From positions 56,267-120,266 of the forward strand of contig NW_005179265.1 of assembly GCF_000350225.1 (NCBI RefSeq): a stretch of 64,000 bases of DNA, read 5' to 3'. The position numbers and the translations under genes were made by a program. Each line of letters begins with the position of its first letter. Positions within the stretch are counted from its first letter, which is position 1. The notes beneath the pieces were generated by a model. The model saw only the letters and a program-made list of their open reading frames with translations. It ran no database searches and was not told where the DNA came from. This DNA is from Chondrus crispus (lineage: Eukaryota > Rhodophyta > Florideophyceae > Gigartinales > Gigartinaceae). Positions 9,613-21,500 of the stretch are shown here, piece after piece.

Positions 9613-12600
9613 AGAGGGGAATCTCGAAGGAGTCACGAGAGGCGCAGGTCCAACGTACTGCGTCCGGGACTCAGTCCCGTTCCCCGTCTCTAGCAAGAAG
9701 GGAAGGCCTCGACGAGAAGGTAGTTGAAATAGGGGGTAGGCCAAAGGAGCCGACTGTTGTCAAGAAAATTCTAAGTCGAGACAAGGATCGTCCGATGGAT
9801 CAAATTCGTAGGCCCTGGTACAGGGTTAAGCGACAAGAATGTCCTGAAAAGATCTTGGTCCTCGCGCGAAAAAACTACAAAGTTTACGCGGATATTGGAC
9901 CAACGGTCGGATTGATGAGTCGAGTGTTGTCCGTGTTGGACACAGGTGCCGGACCGAATTTGGTTCGAAGGTCGGAACTTCCGGCAGGAATGGAAATGTT
10001 GGTGTCCTACGGACCGACCCAAGACATTGGCGACGCGAACAATAGGCCACTCCGGACTCTCGGCACAATTAAAATGCCTGTGAGGCTTGAAAGATTTGTG
10101 GCCGCAGCCGAGTTTATTGTATGCGAAAAACTAGCCGTCCCGCTAATTCTAGGCGCGGACTACTGTGACCGATTTGTGGAAGCAATTTATCCAAGGAAGA
10201 AAACCGTTGAGTTGGCGGATTTCTCGGAAGTTCCGATAGTTAGGCGGTTCTCGACGAGAAAAGGGAAGAAGAATCTCGTCCCGGGAGAGGACGAGAATGA
10301 TGAAAAGGGGGAGCGAATTTACCATAAGGTAAAAGTGGCAAGATCCACGACTATCGAGCCAGGGTCGCAACGCGTCGTGGAATGTACCTCGAAGAGGGCG
10401 GGCTTGGTTGTGGTTCAGCCGTACTCTTCGTTGTACGAAAGGCACGGGTTGACGTGCACGAATGGTGTCGTTCAGGTTGAGCCTGACATGCCATTTTGTT
10501 TATTCGTTGCGAATTTTAGGACGTACCCTGTCAGGGTGCAAAAAGGCCAAGTAGTGGCAGAATTATTACCGCACCCGAGGGCCGTGCTCGAGAGCAAAAC
10601 CACCATTGGTGAAGTTCTCGGAATTCAAGAAAGGAAGAAGGAAAATTTTCCTAATTCTACCAAGACGCCTAAGGGCGAGACAAGATGCGAACTGTCGGAT
10701 CAAGCGCGCGAGGACTAGCCAGAGGAACGGTCGAGTGGGCTCTCTGCGACGGCATCGTCGAAGCCGGAGCAGCGGATTGAGCCCCCACCGCGGACGTGGA
10801 GGACCTCGACCTGAGCCACGTGCCGGAACGGCTGCGCCAGCGGTCCGACGGATGTTGAAGAAATACTCGAAGATGTGGGATGGGACCCTTGGTGAAATTA
10901 ATTACACGGTGCACCGGATCGAGCTGGTCCCGGAGACCAGGCCCATCGCACAAACTCCCTACCGAGCCAGTCCAAAGGCTCGGGAGGTCGAGGACGCAGA
11001 AGTACAGAAGATGTTAGAAGCAGGAGTCATCGAACCGGCGCAGTCAGAATGGGCGTCGCACGTTTTATTAGTGCCCACGCCGGACTGTTCAATGCGCTTT
11101 TGCGTAGACTACCGCAGGTTAAACGCGGTGACGGTGAAGGACACGTACCCTTTGCCGCGCATGGACGAGTGTCTAGACTCGCTTGGTGACACCAAGCGTT
11201 TTCCGCGTTGGACGCGATTTCGGGGTATTGGCAGATGCATATTCTCGAAGCAGACCGCGACCAGACAGCTTTTTCGTGTCACTCAGGGCTTTACCGTTTT
11301 TCAAGAATGCCCTTCGTGCTTACCAACGCGCCGGCGACGTTTCAGAGAGCCATGGATATACTGCTCTCTCCGTTCCGATGGAAGTCGTGTCTGGTGTATT
11401 TGGATGATATCATCATCTTCAGCAAGTCTTGGGAAGAACACATTGTGCATGTTAATGAAATACTGTCTGTATTGGAGAAGGCAGGTGTGAAGCTCAAGCT
11501 TCGCAAGTGTGAATTTTTCGTCGAAAAGATCAAGTACCTGGGCCATGCCGTTCGGCCAGGTACATTGGAGGTTGATGCCGCTCGCATCGCGGCGTTGGAA
11601 CAAGTGAGGTACCCTCAAACGCAGGCCCAGCTCAGAAGCTTCTTGGGACTTTGTAATTTGTACCGTCGGTTTGTCCCACATTACGCGAAAATCGCGCATC
11701 CGCTCAATCAACTATTGAAGAAGGGACAACCGGTCCAGTTGGAAGGATTCGACGAACCGTGCAAGAAAGCTTTTCATAAGCTCAAGGACGCCATCTTGAC
11801 ACCGCCGGTGTTGGCGCTGCCGAAGAAGGACCTACCCTACTCGGTAGATACCGATGCAAGCGACTATCAAATCGGCGCTGCATTATTTCAACGCATCCGG
11901 ATGCGCAACGTAAACCCATCGGGTTCTTTTCAAGAACGTTAGCCGCAGCCGAGAGAAACTATTCTGTATCAGAAAAAGAATGTCTAGCGGTAATTTGGGC
12001 CGTACAGACTTTAAGACCATATCTATATGGCGAGTACTTCATTGTGCATACAGACGATGCCTCATTGAGGTGGTTGATGAACGTAACCGACCCCAGCGGG
12101 AGATTAATCCGATGGAGGCTACGCCTCTCGGAATTCGATTTCGAAATCAAGTACAAGAAGGGCAAGGCTAACATCCAAGCTGATGCCCTGTCAAGATTAC
12201 GGACCGCAGGAGAAACCGTCGACGAAATCGACGACGAAATCCCATGCTTTGTGCCCGAACCGGCCGAGGGTACAGTGGAGGACGAGGACGGTTTTGACGC
12301 GTTAGACGACATCCTCGCTCTTGAGGGGGGGACCGCCCCTGATCGCCTCGATCAATTCCAAGCTGTCACTCCGGAGGAGCTCATTCGCGAGCAAGCCGTC
12401 GACCCCTTCTGCAACCGCGTCAAGGAAGAAATGGACGCCGGAAATGTGAGAACGTTCAGCATGGAGACCGAGGAACTCGAAGGAACTCTATACCGTACCG
12501 CGGCAGAGTTTGTACAAGTGGTGATACCACAATCGTTAAGGGACGGCGTACTAGGGTTGAGCCACTACGCAAAATTGGCAGGCCACCCGGGAGGCAGGAA

Positions 12601-14042
12601 ACTTTAGAAGACATTGAGAAGATGTTTTTATTGGCCTACGATGGCCCTAGACTGCTATGCAGTCGCGAAGAATTGCGCCGCATGTGCGCGGGAAAGGGTG
12701 AAGTTAAGAAAAAACACGAAGGAAATGAAGCTGTTCACGCCCAAAGCTCCGCTGGAGTTTGTCGCCATCGACATCCTCGGCGAGCTAATTAAAACTAAAC
12801 GAGGAAAGCGGTATATTCACGTGATCAGCGATCGGTACTAAAAACTGGTACGAACCGTACCGTTGAAGAAGATATCAGCTGCGCACATCGCACAAGCCTT
12901 CGTTCACCATTGGGTATTCGTGTACCGACCGCCAGTCAAGCTGCTTTCTGACAATGGAACACTGTTCACGGCCCAGTTCTTTCAGAATGTCTGCCGAATT
13001 CTTGGCATACGCAATGTGTTCACGACTACGTACCACCCGCAAGCCAACGGCCAAGTTGAGAGGTTTAATGGCACGCTGACTTCAGCGTTGCGAAAATATG
13101 TTGGAGAGCATCCCAAGGACTGGGACCTATTTAGCGACGCTGTGACGTTCGCATACAACACGCAAGTTCATCGAACTACGAACATCGCGCCCTTCGAGCT
13201 GGTATTAGCTCGGGCACCAAGGAGTCTCGCGCTACAAGCGCAACCCAAGTGGGAGGAGTTCAGCTCGTCACGAGCCTACTATTTGAAGTGGCAGTCGTGG
13301 TTGGAGAGCTTGATGAGAAGTGCCGACAAAAGTATGCGCAAGGAACAGGCACGGTACAAGCGGAATTTCGATTCAAGACTTCACAGGCCGAAGTACGACA
13401 TCCCGGTGGAATCCTACGTGTTCTTACGAAAGGAACAAGAGACGGCGAGCCAGCCAAAACACAAGCTTGCTCAAGTCGCTACGGGACCCTACGCAGTGAA
13501 GAGGTCTGATCAAGGTACAGTCGTGATCGCCATTGGCGATCAAGAGGAGCGCGTTTCGCGAGACAGAGTGGAACTAGCCCCGAGTCCGATCGACCTCGGC
13601 GCCGGTCACCGGCTTAACAAAAGCGCTACGGTTCCTTGATGGGACAGAGAGAGACGAAGGACGGAATGTTTTCGAGAATGGGGGTAGCCCCCATGTACAC
13701 ACGCTTCGGTGAGAGGACCCTGAAGAGCTAGTTACCGAGTTACCGTTAGCGGATACTCGGCAAGACTCACGCGAGTCAAGAGACTTGGCAGAAGAGAGCG
13801 ACTCGAAAGATCTTCAGAAGGGAGAAGGAATTGTCAGTGAACACGAAGAAGGAGCTGGAGATCAGGAGTACGTGATCGACAAAATAGTCAATCACGGGTA
13901 CCGAGATGAGAAATTAATTCTCAAGGTAGAATGGTATGGCTACGCGAGCGGGGACGCGACCTGGGAGCCAATTGAACAATTACCGCGTAGCCTACGCGGT
14001 AATTGTTCAATTGGCTCCGAAAATACGTCACCACTGCGCTGA
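9483..14042 (+). pseudogene. pol: pol of chromovirus C (multiply disrupted)
   Basis: Protease (LDTGAGPNLV), reverse transcriptase (YLDDIIIF motif at about 11397), RNase H (YSVDTDASDYQIGAAL), integrase (zinc-binding HYAKLAGHP...CAAC, D-D-E core with SDNGT and NGQVERFNG) and a C-terminal chromodomain (YVIDKIVNHGY...WEPIEQ) are all recognisable. The pol frame overlaps gag by 130 bases in the -1 frame. Against copy D it has stop codons at 10716 (Gln to TAG), 12605 and 12839, frameshifts between about 10770 and 12040 and near 13640, and the chromodomain end is destroyed by the double palindrome at 13964-14067. This copy cannot make an active polymerase. Confidence 0.85.
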
Positions 14043-14067
14043 GCGCAGTGGTGACGTATTTTCGGAG
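13964..14067. repeat. Two overlapping perfect palindromes (27- and 26-bp arms)
   Basis: The first palindrome is 13964-14018 (arms of 27 bases, single centre base C at 13991). The second is 14015-14067 (arms of 26 bases, centre G at 14041). They overlap by four bases. The outer arms are the left and right halves of an ordinary chromodomain coding sequence; the inner arms are their reverse complements. The order is therefore A, A', B', B. Copy D has the uninterrupted A-B arrangement at the matching site. Confidence 0.9.
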
Positions 14068-15150
14068 GAAGAAAAAACTCCTCCCACCGCAAGCCGCATG
14101 CGCGAGACCAGGATGAGCCCCCTACGAGACGCGTTGGGGAACACGCGAAAAGAAGACTCTAGTCATAACCAAAACCCTACGTTTTTACTTTCTTAACTGT
14201 CCTGTTTTGTTTTTGTTTTATTTGTTTTGTGTTTGTGTTCGTTTTCGTTTCACGTGACGCATCTAGGTTTGTGATCCCCGAGTGAGCGTGCGGCGCTCCC
14301 CGAGAGAGGACGACGCCCACGAAGATGTCAATCACCGCGTCAAAGAAGGACGAGAAGACCAGGCAAGGTGGAGAAAAATTCAGGGGTGCCAACGCCTTTC
14401 TGAACGAAGAGGAAGAACCCCCCCGCCTGAAGGAGCGCGACACCCTTTGAGGCAGAGACTCTGAGTAGTTGATGGACAACGGACGAGGAACGCAGCTGAC
14501 TGCCCATGGAAAAAGAAATGATAAGTCAACGCTTTTCGTGACAATATGGAAGTGTTTGTTTTATTTACAACTTAGCGACCAAGTGCGGTCAGAAGGGCAC
14601 AGCATGAAGAATGCCGTGAGAGATCGAGGCGCTGGAAGGGCCTCGAAGGAGGACTATGATCGAGAGGAAGAAAAGAGAGTTGATGAAGGAATCGTGAGAC
14701 TCAGGGGACGAACTTGGAGAGAGGATGATCCCTGGGATGGATTCTACCCGGGGGAAGATCAAGAGGAACGCTCATGTTGCGGAGAATGCGTCGGCAGCAA
14801 GGTGATAGATACTAGCATCGAAACGCCCTCATGACAACATACTGAGAGAGCGAAGGAAGACGGTTCGCTTCGCGGGCTACTCGAGGATCAGGGGAACTAT
14901 ATGTCGTTGGAAATGTTTACCGCCGGTCGTTGAAGAGAGAAAGGATGAGGAGGCTACGCGTCATTCAATCTTTTTTGTTGTGCGGTGGAACCTCCGGTTG
15001 GGAAGGAGGAGGTCTGTGTAACATCGAGAGGCAACCAGGAAGGAGGAGATGGAAGACTCACGCTAGGGGACAGGGGCAATCGGAACCTCTGAAGGGAGCG
15101 TTATCGACAACAATATATATGAGGACGGTTGCGCGCTTGAGTGCACCGCC
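14068..15150 (+). mobile_element. 3' untranslated part of chromovirus C, no gene seen
   Basis: After the chromodomain comes a T-rich stretch (about 14180-14250), also seen downstream of pol in copy D, then purine-rich sequence with only short, unconvincing frames. No second TGTAGTGCA LTR is found before the B-family LTR at 15151, so the 3' end of element C is missing or lies elsewhere. Confidence 0.5.
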
Positions 15151-15862
15151 TGTAGCATAAACACCCCCAGACGACTGGAGGTGTATGCGCAGTTCGACCT
15201 GTAGACCCCGTTCGAACGGGAAGACGGGTGAAAAACCAGCTAACGAGGTAGGGAAGCGGGCCCTGGTAGCGGTGTGGTAGAGCGGGAAGGTCGGGGACGA
15301 GCGTACGCGCGGGCCGATCTACGCCTTGACGCCCCGGAGCAGCGCTGGGTAACGTACCAGCGCTGACGGGCGGAGGCGAATCTAGGCTCGCTCGCGCACG
15401 CGTGTGTCCCCTACCCGCTCCCTTTCTCCTAACGCGCGCGAAGGTGAAGGCGCGTAGTTAGAATAAGCTGGGTGGACTGACCTTGGCGGTCGGTTGAGGA
15501 CAAGTCCGTGCTTGTCCCCCTCCTGCCGCCGTCGGTCCGCTCCCTATTTAATATACAAAACAATCTATCATAACACTACAGTACCGAGGTACTGTGTTGG
15601 GCTACTGTAGTGCCGGTCGGCCAGCACTGTAATACTGTCAGCTATGTCGAGGCTGACAGTACACGTATTACTCGTGGTGCGGTGCGCGCTTCGTTCGCGC
15701 GATGTACACGTGTACACTTGTGCACGTGTATGCGCGTGTCCCTTGTCCCCGTGGTGTACACGTGGACACGCGCGGTTGTACTGTAGAGCTCGACGCTCTA
15801 CAGTAGCTGATCTAGTTCTTGATCTAATCTAATTTAAACCCCCAGGGGGGGGTTATACGACA
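15151..15862 (-). repeat. B-family LTR
   Basis: Tips are TGTAGCATAA (15151) and TTATACGACA (ending 15862), matching the LTR at 2997-3607 in the same orientation. No polypurine tract is evident on the 15863 side, so it would be a 5' LTR or a solo LTR. No TGG-type primer site is visible next to 15151 and no target duplication is evident. Confidence 0.65.
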
Positions 15863-16914
15863 CTGCCCAGCGACTCGTCCTTGAGAATACTCCATCCAGG
15901 TTTGTAGTTGCGGGAGTAACGCGTCGTACAGTACTTGTACGCGGTTACCCCCACCAGCCGGAAACCCGGCGGTGGTGTCCGAAACGGAAGGGGTCTTTTG
16001 GCCCCTCGTGGACGGTGGGCGTAGCAGGGCTTCCGGATTGTCGATCCGGGGGCGCTATGCGCCTCTGCCAATGCGCGTACTTGCTGGCCCGGAGGCGGTA
16101 TCTTCTTCGGCGGAATCCGCACGGTTCATCGTCGATGATCACTGGCGATCGACGCTGTGATTTTCGACCTCTTTCAATCCGATCGGAAATTGCTCGCGCT
16201 GGCGATCCAGTGCGGGCTCAACCTCTGTAGTTATATCCCTCCATATGAGTACCAAAATGTGGTATAACTACCTTGGTCCCGACCACTCGGAAACGAGGGG
16301 GTTAGAGGTAAGGGAGCGCGCGCCGCTGGGTAACTCACGCGCGAACACACGTACGGAAGGACTCGAAAAGAGGGAAGGCTCACGTGGCCGGTGACGCGCA
16401 GCCCGTCGATGGTGTTAGATCCCGACGGCCGGTCACGGGTTAGAAGCCTGAGACTAAAAGGAAAACCGGAACGGTGTTAGCACTTAGCCGTAAAGGGAAG
16501 GGAGGCGAGTCTGCCTCTCGTTTACTGGAACGGGGCAGGTGCCCCCGGTCTTAACCCCTAAGTGGGACGCAAGGACACCTGTCCCGCTACAGTAGCTGTT
16601 ACTTACTGTATACCAGCTACTGTGCTAAATTGGCTAATTTGTGCCATTAACTACTAGTTACTAATTACTTACCGTTCGGATCCTACACGTGTAGCCGGTG
16701 GGGTACTACTGTACTCCGCACCGGCCGTCTGCTGTGAATATAACTCCTTGCAGTTCTTCTCGCGCTTACAGCCCATCGTACTGTACGCCGGGGCGGCGGC
16801 GGTGGTGCCGTGGCCTTCGCGCCGTTGCCCTACACTATATTCCATCCACCAGCATTCGTCTTTGAAGCCCCAATTGTACTTCTCACTGCAGCCCTTCTTT
16901 TACCAAACGTCCTC
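15863..16914. other. Non-coding stretch, probable degraded LTR-element DNA
   Basis: Only short frames occur. The GC-rich first half is followed by AT-rich sequence with CTACTGTA motifs, a CACGTG-type box and a TATA-like GTGAATATAACTCC (about 16733). This resembles the LTRs in composition and layout, but I could not find its boundaries or a partner copy. Confidence 0.35.
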
Positions 16915-17872
16915 TCAGCGGAGCTTCATTTTGGTAAATTGGCTGACGGTTAGGTTAAGCAATGCGATTGGTTGCATTGCAGTGATGAGGGCAGTGTCGA
17001 AGATGAGCCTGGCCTGGAAGCCGAGGGGGTTGTCACGTGACAACAACAGAAATTTGTACAGCCATTCGAGATCGTCGCTGGATAGGACGTTGTTGCTGTC
17101 AGTAAGCACTCCCTTGGACTGCTGAAAACTGAATTTGTTACCGATCACAGCCATCAAACCATCTCTGGGGCATTTAAAGATATGCCCTTCAAGTAACTTG
17201 ACGTGGTAGCCCCAATCTCTCGAAAACGATCGCTGGGTGCCTGTAATGCAGTCCTTCATAGTGCCTGGCTTAATTTTGCTTTCCGCCTTGGTGCTCTTGT
17301 AGCTGACCACGAACTATATTAAGTCAAATCTAATCTGTTTGAGTTGATGGAAATTTCAGTCAACACAGTCTTCGGGGGGACGTTTCCCTTCCTCATTCCC
17401 AAAAAGAACCTTCTTAGTCTCTGACAGCTCCCATTTAACACGGCGGTCTTTTTGGCTAAAAATATACCATCGAAGATGCTCCTCTGTTCGGAGTGCATTA
17501 TCAATAAATCCCGGTACAGAAGTGACGAAGCGTGCAAAATCGCGAAGGGCGGTAGAGCTAGTACGGAGGGTATTCAGTGTAATTCTTACTTCCATAAACA
17601 GTTGAGCTGTGCGAGAATGGGGTGAATCGAGAGGACGAGCCTGGGCGTTCATAGTTTTTCTGGAGCATTGGCAGGGTCTGAAGGATTGGATCTGTTGTGG
17701 GTTGGGGTTTGAGGAACGGACAGCGGAGCCGGAGGGGGAGGATCGTCCACATTTGGCGGTGGGGTTCTTGGAACAAAGTCCATTTTGGTGGGTGGTGTCG
17801 TGGTGGTGGAGTGGAGAAAGTTGCGATCAAGGGCAGTCTGAAATGGTGATGGCTCGTGGTCATCCCCACCAC
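16915..17872 (-). pseudogene. Tyrosine recombinase-like remnant (Crypton-like)
   Basis: Three overlapping minus-strand frames (17872-17558, 17652-17356, 17310-16915) together look like one protein broken by frameshifts. A Pro-rich N-terminus is followed by a helical core-binding region (FMEVRITLNTLRTSSTALRD, then HLRWYIFSQKDRRVKW) and the start of a catalytic domain (DNPLGFQARLIFDTALITAM, then QPIALLNLTVSQF). The placement resembles the block around the first catalytic Arg of Crypton-type tyrosine recombinases, but Gln stands where that Arg is expected. The rest of the catalytic domain is missing beyond 16915. The family call is from motif memory only. Confidence 0.4.
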
Positions 17873-18237
17873 CGTCGTCCAATATTTTAATTTACCTTTC
17901 CCAGCCTCGACGGTATCGATATGGTATATTTTGAATTACTTTTAGGCGTTTCTATCAAAAACAGAAACGATTTCCGGACATGGATGTCAAAACGCCGCTG
18001 GGAAGACACACCGTCGTCAACACCGGCTCTCGGGTATGACATTAGACAGTTTTTGAATTCAAAAACTGTCTAATGTCATACGATTTTTAGTCACCACTTC
18101 GGCTTAAGCCGAAGTGGTGACTAAAAATTGTTATTTCGCACACGTGGCAGGACAGATGTTATCTATAGCGACAAAATTCTTGCGTTCCTTAGTCACAAGT
18201 CGCAATGTCAATTAAAATAGAGAATTTAAAAAGGACG
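17873..18237. other. No gene; contains a double palindrome
   Basis: This AT-rich stretch between the recombinase remnant and the DNA transposon has no coding signal. Its only notable structure is the palindrome pair at 18034-18128. Confidence 0.6.
18034..18128. repeat. Two adjacent perfect palindromes (24- and 23-bp arms)
   Basis: The first palindrome is 18034-18081, with 24-base arms meeting at GAA|TTC. The second is 18083-18128, with 23-base arms meeting at CTT|AAG. A single G (18082) separates them. This is the same A-A'-B'-B plan as at 13964, but the sequences are unrelated. Confidence 0.9.
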
Positions 18238-18255
18238 CCATATCCCTAATGCCGG
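18238..18255 (+). repeat. Left terminal inverted repeat
   Basis: Eighteen bases identical to the reverse complement of 22379-22396. It lies 8 bases outside the nearest TGATCA motif. Confidence 0.85.
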
Positions 18256-18557
18256 ATTTTAGTGATCACTATAGTGATCACAGCTTTTGAAAGGACAGTA
18301 CTTCGGCGCATGAAATGCTTTCTGAGATCTGAGAAAACAACCGTGTTCCTGACGTTGTGTGTGACCACTCTGCAAAGTTTCACTTGCAAGGCCGCAAAAT
18401 TGACTCAATGACATTCGGGCAAAGTTGGGTCGTCAGACCCTTTTCCGGGGGCGTGAAAAAGGCCTATCGATCACTATAGTGATCATTTGGCCTCTTGTTT
18501 TTACTCCTACGACACGACTTGTTAAGTTCCTAAATTACCGTGAAGAAGTATTACTCT

Positions 18558-21500
18558 TTAACTGAAACGACGTCGACGGGTCGGACGCTCATTACTGCTA
18601 CCTCGCCAATCTGATCTGAGTCTCGTATATCCCTCAGATGGGGTACTTGGCTCTGCAGTCGCTGTTTGGTTCACAGGGTCGCCATTACCACTCCGTTCAT
18701 CCACTGCAATGGTTAACTTCGGGGTTTGACGAGGTTTTAACTCCTTTGCAGTGTGCCAGATACTCCAACAACTCTTCCGCAATCCTGCATACGTCCTGGT
18801 ACACAAAGGCGCGGCACAAAGATTGCAAGTGTAAGTTGTTCGGTGACCCCTCCACGGTCCCCCATTCTGCCCACACAACGCACAATACAACACTCGAACT
18901 TGTTTAGGACTGTGCCCTTGCACAGATAGTCGAAGTGCAGTGCCATCAACACCATTAAAAAACAATAGACGTTTCCTCTTTCGGGCGTGTGCTACTGCAA
19001 TTAACCTTTTAACTTCATCTGGCGCAACGATCTCATCAGATCCAGCAATTAGCTCCTCCACTTGAATGTTTGCGGCATGGGAAAGGAGCTCTTGCGAGAC
19101 TTCAAGCAAAAAATCCGCAGTAGCTTGAACCTTGTTGAGCATGTTTCGGTAGCTCTCTAGACTCTGAAAAGCTTGTTCAGATACAAGCAAGTCTTGTCTT
19201 TCAAACATACGCCACCCGAAGAACGCGTTTATAGCCAGAGTCTTGATTGTCTGCGAGACAATCTTTTGCTCCCACTTGAAATGGGAGGTTGAACTTCGCA
19301 GAATCGCCCTTTGCTGTGTTGCGCCATCAACGCCCGCCTTCGTTTTGGAGTAGAAACTTTGCGAAGCATGCTTGAAAAGCTTCAATGGGACAAAATCGCC
19401 CTTGTCTCTCACATTCCCATCAATTATCTGCCAAAACTTCAGTCTGCTGGATACAGTTTGTCTGTACTCTACATTGACGAACGCCGGTGTCGCAACGTTT
19501 GTTTCGTAAGCCCAAGAGACAATGGGACCTGCAGTTGAGACCAACACGGCTTCAGCAACCTGTAGAACAGCAGCAGGAAATCTGATAATAACTGTGTATA
19601 GGATTCCAGTCTCGGCGGCGCAAACGTAAATGGCAAATCTCAATCGCAGTACAACAAGTTGGTGCAGTACTTGTGCCATGTGTTCGCGAGGCACGTACTT
19701 GCGAAAGGTTTCATCACCAACCTCACATCGGACAATATCCGGGGAAGATAATCGCACAGCTTCTCCCAGACTTATAGGTGATACCCTCGTCTTGATTTCC
19801 ACAGAAGCACACACAACCACCTCACCCACATCGTTTGTTGTCCCTTCCCCATCGCCCTCCCACTCTTCAAAAGACTGCATGTTAATAAGGGCAAGTGCGT
19901 CCGGCGAGCAAGCCAGATACCGTGCGTCTTTCAACGCCAACATCCCAACCTCAAACAAGCCCTTCACAAATTGCATCGCCCTCAGTGCACTTAGAACGGC
20001 ATTCTCATTAGCCGTCCCCGTCATCATAGGCTCAATCGAAACTTTCGAACTGAACCACCCCTTGTAGAATAGATCGAACCATTGTTGTTCCGTCTTTCCT
20101 TCGCCCTCTTGCTCCGATAGCAAACCCAAGCTTGACCGAACTGCTCCACTTGACATCAGAACAATTCCAGCGTTGGTACCAGTAATACGGAATTGACGGA
20201 GAACAAACCAGTCGGCGCAGCGCTGTCCAATGGTGAGAACTTGACAATTCCCCCGTATAGTATCCTCAGAAAATGCTTTCAAGGAAAGAGTGGCTTCTTG
20301 TTCGTTTTCACTTTTCGCGAACAAAGTGGTTGGCATTGTAGTGCCTGTCTTTGGCACAGCTATCCAGGTATTGAGACTCTGCTGTACACCCATTGGAACT
20401 GTGTACATAAACCGCAACACTTTGGAGAACTTGTCAGTCCCACGTTCCCTCACCGCTACAGCCGTCGTTCTCCTCTGTCCAACGCGTGAACCACTTGAAC
20501 CGGCAGTCTTGGTAGCGAAGAAGGCCTCCGGTCCTAGGCCAGGGTCGTCATCAATAACGAACGCCGTCCTCCTGTCGTACCGTACGGACGCACCGCCTCC
20601 ACCGCCATTAGATGCCTCCCAAAAGTCTTCGTCATCAACGACAACAGCTCCATCAATATCCCCAACAGAAGCTGCCCCGTCGCCGTTTGAAACTCCTCCG
20701 CCCCCCTCAGTACCTTGCACCGGGTCTTCAGTAATTTCTTCCTGCAAATCATCCCTGCAAGGGTCCAAGTATGACTTTCCAACAAAGGGGTGAACACGCA
20801 GCAAATGGTCAGGCATAACAAAAACAGATCCTATTCCATGCTCTATCATTATCTGAATGAAGGCCTCCTTGCCATACCCTCTATCGACCGTTACAATGCA
20901 TCCGGTTAAAGCCTCCTCCCCGCGTCCGTCCATCAAAGTTGTAAACAACTTTCGCACTGAGTCCGTCTGTGCTTCCCCCCGACGCCGAAATCTTATCGCA
21001 AGCACAATATGAAATAGGGCGTCAGCAACGGCATCAGCCGAATGGCCCTCTCTGTCCGCTTTCCGTGCACTGAGCATCTTGACTTGATTATCGCTGGCCC
21101 TTGTTCCATAAAGGTCATCGTCCAGCGTAGCTAATAAATGAAGAGGGGAGAAGAACACCTTCCTTGTTTCCCTGAACGCAATGGCCTCGAACTCAGACAA
21201 ATGTCTAGTTTGGTCCCGTTGGGCACTCCATTGTGTTGATCCTTCTGCACCCCTTCCAGTCGCAGAGTAAGCCAAGACATGATCAGCGATGAATCTAATC
21301 CGTTCCAGAGACGGCGGCGTACTTATAGCTTGCCGCAACACAGAGATAGTCTTATCGAAGCTCAGCCCAGTTGTGTGAGACAACAAGAGGACTGCCACAT
21401 ACTTGTACATGTCTGGCAGGGTTACGATATCTGCGTCCAAATTCTTTAGCACGATGAGCTCGTTAAGCCAGCCCATCAGTTGGTTTAGCAGACCGTTCAT

